Below, in pieces: positions 26,916 to 32,846 of a stretch of 32,846 nucleotides of DNA. The stretch is taken from positions 1 to 32,846 of the forward strand of contig NZ_BCUZ01000025.1 of NCBI RefSeq assembly GCF_001591485.1. Direction: 5' to 3'. The notes below the pieces were generated by a model that was given only the letters and a program-made list of their open reading frames with translations, ran no database searches and was not told where the DNA came from. The DNA comes from Neobacillus fumarioli NBRC 102428. Its GTDB lineage: Bacteria; Bacillota; Bacilli; Bacillales; Cytobacillaceae. Position numbers and translations under genes: made by a program. The stretch's first letter is position 1. Every line of letters starts with the position of its first letter.

Positions 26916-26988
26916 GACAAAAGCCTAAGGGTTACTACTCTTTGCCTATTTTTCTTCATTGTATGATGAAACGGGCTTGTATCATGAT

Positions 26989-27552
26989 CTATTTAACATT
27001 ATATTCATTCATGACCTGGATAAACGGCTTTTTAAGCCACGCCTCACAAGCATCTGCGCTTTTTCTAACGGCCTCTTGAACAAGAGCTCGTTCTTCAGGA
27101 CGAAACTTTCCTAAAACATAGTCAGGAACACTCATTCCTGGCTGCGGACGGTCAATACCAATGCGAATTCTGTTAAACTCTTGGGTCCCAAGATGCGCTA
27201 CCGTTGATTTAATCCCATTATGTCCGCCCGAACTTCCCTTTTGCCGCAGTCTGATTTTCCCAACCGGCAAATCCAAATCATCATAGATCACAAGTAAATC
27301 TTCCAGTTCAATTTGGTAATAATCCAGAACTGCCCGAATGGATTCACCAGATAAATTCATATAGGTAAGCGGCTTTAATAATAAAACCTTAGTTCCATTA
27401 TAAACCCCCAACCCATATATTCCTTTAAATTTTGCTTGAGTCAAAGGAATATTAAAAGAGCTGGATAGTTCGTCTATAACCATAAATCCAATATTATGCC
27501 TTGTTTGTTCGTATTGCTTTCCGGGGTTCCCTAAACCAACAATCATTTTCAT
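26989..27552 (-). CDS. pth: Peptidyl-tRNA hydrolase
   Basis: It releases peptides from prematurely dropped peptidyl-tRNA and is called spoVC in B. subtilis. From the ATG at 27552 ([11 protein letters not shown]) the protein is 187 residues, the family length. The conserved Asn of GLGNPG, the catalytic His in [27 protein letters not shown] and the GSSGGHNG loop are all present. No good Shine-Dalgarno precedes this ATG. An in-frame ATG at 27621, with GGAG 6 nt upstream, would add 23 residues not expected for the family. A TATAAT (27637-27632) just upstream would place the RNA start near 27625, which argues for the shorter protein. Confidence 0.95.
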   Translation of the reverse strand: MKMIVGLGNPGKQYEQTRHNIGFMVIDELSSSFNIPLTQAKFKGIYGLGVYNGTKVLLLKPLTYMNLSGESIRAVLDYYQIELEDLLVIYDDLDLPVGKIRLRQKGSSGGHNGIKSTVAHLGTQEFNRIRIGIDRPQPGMSVPDYVLGKFRPEERALVQEAVRKSADACEAWLKKPFIQVMNEYNVK

Positions 27553-27662
27553 ACGAGTTCCCAAAGGGCCCACTCCTATCTCTTCCGGTTTAGCCCGGTT
27601 TTTAAAAATTTTCTGAAACATCGTCTTCTCCATTATATGAAATAAATTGTTTAATACTATCG

Positions 27663-27695
27663 ACAAAAGACGTAACCTATTTTAGGTTACGTCTT
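27663..27695 (-). terminator. Terminator of ctc
   Basis: A 13-bp perfect stem (27667-27679 with 27683-27695, 3-nt loop) is followed on the minus strand by a short T-run (TTTTG). It lies about 90 nt past ctc and just before pth. Confidence 0.8.
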
Positions 27696-27786
27696 AACAA
27701 AAGTCCAGTTCCAATGTTTGACCTCTTAAATATACCTAGTCCCTAGACTCTGCAAAACGGACTTCCAGAGAAAAGAATTTGTCCTG

Positions 27787-28425
27787 CTATTCATCACCAA
27801 CGCGAGTGGTTTCTCTTCCTTCTTCATTATCAGGATGGCCTTCTTCTTGCTGCTCGCCTGCATTAATTTCCACTTCCTGTTTAGGTGGTAAAATGGATGC
27901 GATAACTTCTTCTGGGTCATTATCGATCGTGAAATCACCCTGATAAAGAATATCCTCAACCTTTACTGTTTCTCCTACCTGAAGATTAGAAACATCCACC
28001 TCAATTTGCGGAGGGATATGATCTGGTGTAGTCGTGACAGAAACTTCATGAAGCGGCTGTTGCAGCACACCGCCGTCTTTCACTCCAGCTGCCTCGCCAG
28101 TGAGAACAAGCCTTACATTGACACTAATTTTCGAAGATTTATCGACAGCCAAAAAATCAACATGAATGATTTCTTTCTTTATAAAATCCTCTTGGTAATC
28201 AGTAAGAATGACATCTTGTTTTTGGCCCCCGACATCAAGAGAAATGACCCCATTTCGGCCAACATCTTTGATCGTTTTAGTAAAATCAGCTGCACTGATA
28301 AAGACAGGTGTATTTTTGACCTTTGCGCCATAAATCACAGCAGGAATTTGGCCATTTCTTCTATTTTCTTTTAATTCGCCCCGATGTAAAGCTTTTCGCT
28401 CTTTTGCCTGTAAAACAGTACTCAT
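27787..28425 (-). CDS. ctc: Ribosomal protein bL25, stress type (Ctc/TL5)
   Basis: Ctc binds 5S rRNA on the 50S subunit and is a general stress protein in B. subtilis. The 212-residue protein has the L25 domain (about 1-92) and the longer C-terminal beta-barrel domain of the CTC/TL5 type (about 93-185). The tail is acidic and of low complexity, rich in Glu, Gln and Gly. The ATG has AGGAGG 9 nt upstream. It has a sigma-B-type promoter of its own after prs. Its ribosome-binding site is complementary to a stretch inside that promoter. Confidence 0.95.
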   Translation of the reverse strand: MSTVLQAKERKALHRGELKENRRNGQIPAVIYGAKVKNTPVFISAADFTKTIKDVGRNGVISLDVGGQKQDVILTDYQEDFIKKEIIHVDFLAVDKSSKISVNVRLVLTGEAAGVKDGGVLQQPLHEVSVTTTPDHIPPQIEVDVSNLQVGETVKVEDILYQGDFTIDNDPEEVIASILPPKQEVEINAGEQQEEGHPDNEEGRETTRVGDE

Positions 28426-28435
28426 AGTGATCAGC

Positions 28436-28477
28436 CTCCTATTTTATTCACTATTTAAAAATGCCCTAAAATAGGAG
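28436..28477 (-). promoter_or_regulatory. Hairpin hiding the ctc Shine-Dalgarno in read-through RNA
   Basis: On the minus strand CTCCTATTTTA (28477-28467) is perfectly complementary over 11 bp to TAAAATAGGAG (28446-28436), which contains most of the ctc AGGAGG. The loop is 20 nt. The 5' arm sits in the spacer of the sigma-B-type promoter, so it is present only in RNA coming from prs. Confidence 0.65.
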
Positions 28478-28486
28478 AATCTAAAC
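28461..28486 (-). promoter_or_regulatory. Sigma-B-type promoter of ctc
   Basis: GTTTAG (28486-28481) and GGGCAT (28466-28461) are spaced 14 bp, matching the sigma-B consensus (GTTTAA, 12-15 bp, GGGWAW) with one mismatch in each element. ctc of B. subtilis is a classic sigma-B reporter gene. Confidence 0.8.
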
Positions 28487-28519
28487 ATTTTAATCAAAAA
28501 GGGGGCCTATTTACTCACA

Positions 28520-29476
28520 TTAATCAAATAAAGTGCTGACTGATTGTTCTTCGTGAATCCGAATAATCGCTTCTGCAATTAACGGTGCCACGGACAGATT
28601 TACTATTTTATCAATTTTCTTTTCTTCCGGAAGTGCTATGGAATTAGTTACAACTAATTCTTTGATTTTCGAATTTTGAATCCGCTCAATTGCAGGCCCT
28701 GACAATACCGGATGAGTACAGCATGCATATACTTCTTTCGCACCGTTTTCAGCTAGCGCATTGGCTGCAAGGGTAATCGTTCCTGCTGTATCAATGATAT
28801 CATCAATCAGAATAGCAATTTTCCCTTCAATATTACCAACAATATTCATCACTTCAGCGACATTCGGTCTTGGACGGCGTTTATCAATAATCGCAATCGG
28901 AGCTTTTAGACGTTCCGCCATTTTCCTGGCCCTTGTTACCCCTCCATGGTCCGGTGAAACAACAACAATATCCCCGCCTAATTCCTTTTGTTTAAAATAA
29001 TCAGCTAATATTGGCACACCCATTAAATGGTCTGTTGGAATTTCAAAAAATCCTTGAATTTGCGGTGCATGTAAATCCAAGCAAAGGACACGGTTAGCAC
29101 CCGCAGTTTCCAGCAATGTAGCCACTAACTTAGCTGTAATCGGCTCTCTTGCACGCGCTTTTCGATCCTGACGTGCATACCCGTAATATGGCATAACTAC
29201 ATTAATGGTTTTTGCAGATGCTCGTTTTAACGCATCTATCATGATTAATAGTTCCATAATATTTTCATTAACAGGCTGGCTGGTCGATTGGATTACATAT
29301 ACATTACAGCCGCGGACACTTTCTTCAATATTGATTTGAATTTCGCCGTCGCTGAATCTAGTTACAGAACATTTCCCCAGTTCGACACCGATATCTTTTG
29401 CAATTTCTTTTGCCAGAGGAAGATTGGAATTTAAGCTGAATACCTTTATTTTTGGATCTAAATATTGATTAGACAT
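28520..29476 (-). CDS. prs: Ribose-phosphate pyrophosphokinase (PRPP synthetase)
   Basis: It makes PRPP from ribose 5-phosphate and ATP for purine, pyrimidine, His, Trp and NAD synthesis. The 318-residue class I enzyme shows [17 protein letters not shown] near residue 135 (metal binding), [17 protein letters not shown] near 170 and the PRPP-binding motif [12 protein letters not shown] near 220. The ATG has GGAGG 6 nt upstream. It follows glmU by 21 nt and probably shares its transcript, as in B. subtilis. No clear terminator follows, so read-through into ctc is likely. Confidence 0.98.
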   Translation of the reverse strand: MSNQYLDPKIKVFSLNSNLPLAKEIAKDIGVELGKCSVTRFSDGEIQINIEESVRGCNVYVIQSTSQPVNENIMELLIMIDALKRASAKTINVVMPYYGYARQDRKARAREPITAKLVATLLETAGANRVLCLDLHAPQIQGFFEIPTDHLMGVPILADYFKQKELGGDIVVVSPDHGGVTRARKMAERLKAPIAIIDKRRPRPNVAEVMNIVGNIEGKIAILIDDIIDTAGTITLAANALAENGAKEVYACCTHPVLSGPAIERIQNSKIKELVVTNSIALPEEKKIDKIVNLSVAPLIAEAIIRIHEEQSVSTLFD

Positions 29477-29497
29477 GTTGGTCCTCCATATACGAGC

Positions 29498-30871
29498 TTA
29501 TTGTTTTAAATGAAGCTTTTCCACATAATTTTCTTTATTCACTTGGCGTGCCCTTGCAATCGATAATGCTTCTTTCGGAACATTCTTTGTAATGGTTGAT
29601 CCGGCAGCCACATAGGCGCCTTTTTCGATCGTAACAGGAGCAACCAAATTAGAGTTACAGCCGATAAAAACGTCATCTTCAATTTTTGTCAGGTATTTAT
29701 TTTTTCCATCATAATTCACCGTAATCGAACCGCAGCCAATATTGACATTTCTGCCAACCTCCGCATCGCCGATATAGCTAAGGTGTGATACTTTGCTTCC
29801 CTCTCCGAAGACTGCCTTTTTCATTTCGACAAAGTTGCCGATTTTCGCATCATCGGCAATCGATGAATCTGGTCGGATGTGAGCAAATGGGCCAATGTTA
29901 ACCCGTGCTCCAATCGAACTGTTATGGGCAACTGATTGCCGTATGACCGTTTCATTGCCGATTTCGCAAGAAACAATTTCGGAATTAGGGCCTATCTGAC
30001 AGTCACCGCCAATTATTGTTTTCCCTTTTAGAATGGTTCCAGGATGAATGATCGTATCCTGGCCAATTTTAACATCTGTTTCAATATAGGTATTATTCGG
30101 ATCAATAATTGTAACCCCATTTCGCATATGGGATTCATTGATCCGCTTTCGCATAATCCGTTCAGCTTCTGCAAGAGCCACCCTGTCATTTACCCCTAAA
30201 GTTTCTTCTAAATCATTTGTTTGAAAAGCGGTTACCACTTCTCCTTGATTTTTGAGAATTTCAATTACATCCGGCAAATAATATTCACCTTGAGCATTGT
30301 CATTTGAAACTTTTTTTAATGCAGCAAAAAGGGCAGCATTGTCAAAGCAATAGGTTCCGGTATTAATTTCATTGATTCTGCGTTCTTCTTCTGTAGCATC
30401 TTTATGTTCGACAATTTTTTCTACCAAACCATCTTTATTGCGAATAATCCGGCCATAACCTGTCGGGTCTTCAATTCTGGCTGTAAGGATTGTCGCTTTT
30501 GCCTTTAATTGTTCATGATGGCTGAATAGTGACTCCATTGTTTCCGATCTTATAAGCGGAGTGTCTCCGCAAACGACAATCGTTACTCCCTCTTTGCCTT
30601 CGAGCATGCTGGCAGCCTGCATCACAGCGTGAGCCGTCCCGAGCTGAGATTCCTGCATGGCATATAAACTATCATCGCCTAATTGAGCTTGGACTTTTTC
30701 CGCCCCGTGCCCAATAATCGTAACAATCTTCTCTATATTAAGCTTTTTTACTTGATCCACTACATGCTGCACCATCGGTTTGCCGCATACTGGGTGTAAT
30801 ACTTTATAAAGCTTTGATTTCATCCGCGTCCCTTGCCCGGCGGCTAAAATCACAGCATAGCGATTAGACAT
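29498..30871 (-). CDS. glmU: GlmU, bifunctional UDP-GlcNAc synthesis enzyme
   Basis: It acetylates glucosamine 1-phosphate and then uridylylates it to give UDP-GlcNAc for cell wall synthesis. The 457-residue protein has an N-terminal pyrophosphorylase ([34 protein letters not shown]). The C-terminal left-handed beta-helix of hexapeptide repeats (about 250-450) includes the acetyltransferase residues in NFVEMKKA and [10 protein letters not shown] chose the ATG at 30871, with GGAGG 7 nt upstream; a 10-codon upstream extension overlaps the leader and is not family sequence. It has its own promoter and leads into prs. Confidence 0.97.
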   Translation of the reverse strand: MSNRYAVILAAGQGTRMKSKLYKVLHPVCGKPMVQHVVDQVKKLNIEKIVTIIGHGAEKVQAQLGDDSLYAMQESQLGTAHAVMQAASMLEGKEGVTIVVCGDTPLIRSETMESLFSHHEQLKAKATILTARIEDPTGYGRIIRNKDGLVEKIVEHKDATEEERRINEINTGTYCFDNAALFAALKKVSNDNAQGEYYLPDVIEILKNQGEVVTAFQTNDLEETLGVNDRVALAEAERIMRKRINESHMRNGVTIIDPNNTYIETDVKIGQDTIIHPGTILKGKTIIGGDCQIGPNSEIVSCEIGNETVIRQSVAHNSSIGARVNIGPFAHIRPDSSIADDAKIGNFVEMKKAVFGEGSKVSHLSYIGDAEVGRNVNIGCGSITVNYDGKNKYLTKIEDDVFIGCNSNLVAPVTIEKGAYVAAGSTITKNVPKEALSIARARQVNKENYVEKLHLKQ

Positions 30872-30906
30872 GTACAGTCCTCCAATTACCTTTTTATCCA
30901 CTAAAA

Positions 30907-30935
30907 ATATTATCCTAATTGAAACGCTATTTCAA
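30907..30935 (-). promoter_or_regulatory. Sigma-A promoter of glmU-prs with overlapping palindrome
   Basis: TTGAAA (30935-30930) and TAATAT (30912-30907) are 17 bp apart on the minus strand. The -35 is half of a palindrome, TTGAAA-TAGCG-TTTCAA (30935-30919), which looks like an operator for an unidentified regulator. Confidence 0.6.
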
Positions 30936-31051
30936 GGAATGATAAATGGAAAAACGAAGACGAGAGTTTAGTAGCAAATCTGCCTAGAGGGAGGATTCTA
31001 AAGTAAATAATATCGACCAGTTAAAAAGGAGCGCTTGTAAGGGGGTTCCAA

Positions 31052-31083
31052 ATAAAAAGAGCCTTACATGGAAGAAAGGCCCT
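31052..31083 (-). terminator. Terminator of spoVG
   Basis: The stem GCCTT/AAGGC (31061-31065 with 31076-31080), extended by further pairs with a bulge, runs on the minus strand into TCTTTTTATTT. It starts 14 nt past spoVG. Confidence 0.75.
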
Positions 31084-31096
31084 AGTTGCATAATCA

Positions 31097-31387
31097 TTAG
31101 GAGGCTCCGGCTTCTTCAAATTCTACTTCTAAATCGCCCAACCTATGGTATTCAGCCAAAACCGCCTCTTGAATTTTACCGCGTGTTCCTGAATTGATTG
31201 GATGCGCAATATCACGAAATTCTCCATCTGGAGTCCGTTTGCTAGGCATCGCGACGAATAAACCGTTATTGCCGTCAATTACTCGAATGTCATGAACAAC
31301 AAATTCATTATCTAATGTAATTGAAGCAATTGCTCTCATACGGCCATCCGTATTAACTCGGCGTAATCTTACGTCTGTTACTTCCAT
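31097..31387 (-). CDS. spoVG: SpoVG, regulatory RNA/DNA-binding protein
   Basis: SpoVG is a small conserved protein affecting septation and sporulation in Bacillus and virulence genes in other Firmicutes; it binds nucleic acid. The 96-residue product is nearly identical to the B. subtilis protein over its first 75 residues ([20 protein letters not shown] at the N-terminus; [19 protein letters not shown] in the middle). I chose the ATG at 31387, with AAAGGGTG about 7 nt upstream; the upstream in-frame extension to 31441 runs through the sigma-H promoter. It stands alone between two terminators. Confidence 0.97.
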   Translation of the reverse strand: MEVTDVRLRRVNTDGRMRAIASITLDNEFVVHDIRVIDGNNGLFVAMPSKRTPDGEFRDIAHPINSGTRGKIQEAVLAEYHRLGDLEVEFEEAGAS

Positions 31388-31432
31388 GTGCTCACACCCT
31401 TTTCTGGAAAAGATAAAAAGCTTATTAAATAC

Positions 31433-31459
31433 ATTCAACAATTATTCTTTTTTTCCTTC
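31433..31459 (-). promoter_or_regulatory. Sigma-H promoter of spoVG
   Basis: GAAGGAAAA (31459-31451) fits the sigma-H -35 (RnAGGAWWW) at every position. After 11 bp, GTTGAAT (31439-31433) fits the -10 (RnnGAAT) at every position. Just upstream lies a very AT-rich tract (about 31460-31500), where B. subtilis spoVG has an upstream AT box bound by AbrB. Confidence 0.85.
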
Positions 31460-31522
31460 TTTAATTTTAAAATTTTTTAGAAAAAATAGGACAAAATAGT
31501 GAACTGTTGGTAGATATAGCCA

Positions 31523-31575
31523 AGAAAAAGAAAAGGGACATTCCTTGCCCCTAAAGCGGTACAAGAAATGTCCCT
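31523..31575 (-). terminator. Terminator of purR-ridA
   Basis: AGGGACATTCCTTG (31534-31547) pairs with CAAGAAATGTCCCT (31562-31575) with two mismatches. On the minus strand the stem is followed by TTTTCTTTTTC. The stem begins inside the ridA stop codon. Confidence 0.85.
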
Positions 31576-31948
31576 ATTTAACTAGTGCTACGACCTCAAT
31601 TTCCACTAATGCATCTTTTGGCAGCCGTGCCACTTCGACACAAGACCGTGCTGGTTTGTGGGAAGAAAAGTATTCTCCATATACTTCATTCAAGGCAGCA
31701 AAGTCATCCATGTTTTTTATAAATACCGTTGTTTTCACAACTGTTTCCAAACTCGCACCTGCTGCTTCTAAAACCGCCTGCAAATTGCGAAAAACCTGAT
31801 GTGTCTGCTCTTTAATATCTCCGACAACCATATTCCCTTCAGCTGTTAACGGAATCTGGCCTGAGCTATAAAATAAATTGTTAACAATTATTCCTTGTGA
31901 ATATGGGCCGATTGCAGCTGGCGCCTGATTAGTTTGAACTGCTTTCAT
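31574..31948 (-). CDS. ridA: RidA enamine/imine deaminase (YabJ)
   Basis: RidA hydrolyses reactive 2-aminoacrylate and related enamines before they damage PLP enzymes; in B. subtilis YabJ is linked to purine regulation with PurR. The 124-residue protein shows the family residues GPYSQG (13-18), YSSGQIPL and the catalytic arginine R101 in [10 protein letters not shown], followed by ALVEIEVVA. The ATG has AGGAGG 8 nt upstream and lies inside the last codons of purR (20-nt overlap), so the two are co-expressed. Confidence 0.97.
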   Translation of the reverse strand: MKAVQTNQAPAAIGPYSQGIIVNNLFYSSGQIPLTAEGNMVVGDIKEQTHQVFRNLQAVLEAAGASLETVVKTTVFIKNMDDFAALNEVYGEYFSSHKPARSCVEVARLPKDALVEIEVVALVK

Positions 31949-32783
31949 GTAGATCTCCTCCTGCCTGTTTAGTTAAATAATTTCCCGCATGAACATTGAT
32001 CTTTTTTTCTTTTACATCTACGTCAGACAAAGTGACAAGGGATAAATAATCATTCACCAGCCGTTCCTCGGTTTTTTCTGCCTCGACCAAAACAGCAATC
32101 CCTGCAACACTGGCGTCAAATTCTTCGAGTATGCTCATCATTCCCATTACCGTGCCGCCAGCTTTCATGAAGTCATCGACAATTAAGACTTTAGAACCTT
32201 CTCTAATGCTTCGTTTCGATAAAAGCATCGTCTGAATCCTTTTCGCTGATCCTGATACATAGTTGATGCTGACGGTCGGACCTTCTGTTACTTTACTGTC
32301 TTTCCGCACGATAACAACCGGAACATTTAACTGGCTCGCCACTGCATAAGCAAGAGGTATCCCTTTTGTAGCAACCGTCATGACCACATCAATATCTGTG
32401 TCAGCATAAGCTGAAGCGATAATTCTTCCTGCCTTTTGCACAATCTGTGGGTTGCCTAAAATATCTGTTAAATATAAATATCCTCCGGGAAGGAGCCTGT
32501 CGGGGTCGGCGATCAAATCACAAAGTTCTTGAACAAAAGGTTCTGCTTTTTCCTTGCTGACTTTGACAAAAAATTTAACACCGCCCGCTGCTCCAGGCAC
32601 TGTTTGCAACGTACCAATCCCCCGCTGCTCAAATGTCTCCTTAACAATTGCCAAATCCTCACTGATGGAGGACTTTGCCGAATCATAACGCTCAGCAAAA
32701 AAGGTGAGCGGCACAAGCTGACGGGGATGATCCAGTAAATAATTTGTCATATCAATCAAACGTTCACTGCGGCGAAACTTCAT
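31929..32783 (-). CDS. purR: Pur operon repressor PurR
   Basis: Gram-positive PurR represses purine synthesis genes and is released by PRPP. The 284-residue protein has an N-terminal winged-helix DNA-binding domain (about 1-74: [19 protein letters not shown]). A type I PRTase domain follows, with the PRPP motif [13 protein letters not shown] (199-211); it binds PRPP but is not known to be catalytic. I chose the ATG at 32783, with GGAGG 6 nt upstream; the 11-codon extension upstream is not family sequence. I found no PurR box (CGAA repeat pair) in the 63 nt upstream that are visible. Confidence 0.97.
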   Translation of the reverse strand: MKFRRSERLIDMTNYLLDHPRQLVPLTFFAERYDSAKSSISEDLAIVKETFEQRGIGTLQTVPGAAGGVKFFVKVSKEKAEPFVQELCDLIADPDRLLPGGYLYLTDILGNPQIVQKAGRIIASAYADTDIDVVMTVATKGIPLAYAVASQLNVPVVIVRKDSKVTEGPTVSINYVSGSAKRIQTMLLSKRSIREGSKVLIVDDFMKAGGTVMGMMSILEEFDASVAGIAVLVEAEKTEERLVNDYLSLVTLSDVDVKEKKINVHAGNYLTKQAGGDLHESSSN

Positions 32784-32818
32784 AATTTTCCTCCAAAAAC
32801 CATTTATACCGTTCATAA

Positions 32819-32846
32819 GAAAAGCGCAAGCGCCTTGGTCAGCCTG
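32819..32846 (-). repeat. Edge of a dispersed Bacillaceae non-coding repeat
   Basis: The last 28 nt read, on the minus strand, CTGACCAAGGCGCTTGCG followed by CTTTTC. I remember this as the end of a repeat found in many copies between genes of Bacillaceae. The GCG-CTTG-CGC core with a following T-rich stretch could act as a weak terminator for the gene upstream of purR. The rest of the element lies outside the window. Confidence 0.5.

Noticed and set aside
31388-31537. Read-through lock at spoVG (CCCTTTTC at 31537-31530 with GAAAAGGG before the start)
   Set aside because: The match is 8 nt of low-complexity sequence, and the upper arm already belongs to the ridA terminator tail.

Overview
The window is a stretch of chromosomal core genome from a spore-forming, low-GC Gram-positive of the family Bacillaceae (Bacillus sensu lato; the genus cannot be fixed by eye). 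Every gene is on the minus strand, so the biological reading direction is from right to left. The order purR-ridA-spoVG-glmU-prs-ctc-pth-fin-mfd-spoVT-yabM-yabN-rqcP-yabP-yabQ-divIC-yabR-spoIIE-yabS-yabT-tilS-hprT-ftsH-coaX-hslO-cysK-folP-folB-folK-yazB-dusB-lysS is the order near the origin of the Bacillus subtilis chromosome. Most proteins match their B. subtilis counterparts in length and key residues as I remember them.

Layout, right to left. (1) 32783-27787: purine regulator, RidA, SpoVG, UDP-GlcNAc and PRPP synthesis, and the stress ribosomal protein Ctc, with a sigma-H-type promoter before spoVG and a sigma-B-type promoter before ctc. (2) 27552-22157: peptidyl-tRNA hydrolase, the forespore anti-sigma factor Fin, Mfd, and the forespore regulator SpoVT, with sigma-G-type promoters before fin and spoVT. 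(3) 22034-16742: flippase YabM, YabN, RqcP, spore-coat proteins YabP/YabQ, divisome protein DivIC and S1 protein YabR. (4) 16386-10010: SpoIIE phosphatase behind a Spo0A-type promoter with the diagnostic 21-bp spacer, YabS, kinase YabT, then TilS and HprT. (5) 9897-4946: FtsH, CoaX, Hsp33, cysteine synthase. (6) 4855-224: a folate cluster, DusB and LysRS. At the left edge, tandem promoters with rRNA-operon features fire out of the window.

Differences from the B. subtilis locus as I remember it: the pABA genes (pabB, pabA, pabC) and yacD are absent around cysK, and the tRNA pair upstream of spoIIE is replaced by a non-coding repeat-like element.

The most interesting signal is architectural. 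At three genes with their own alternative-sigma promoters inside the gene string (ctc, fin, yabS), the Shine-Dalgarno sequence is complementary to a segment lying between the -35 and -10 elements of that gene's own promoter. Read-through RNA from the upstream gene would fold and hide the ribosome-binding site. RNA started at the local promoter would lack the blocking arm. This predicts translational silencing of read-through transcripts and is testable. No mobile element, prophage, CRISPR array or defence system is visible; apart from these regulatory details the region is ordinary housekeeping and sporulation genome.
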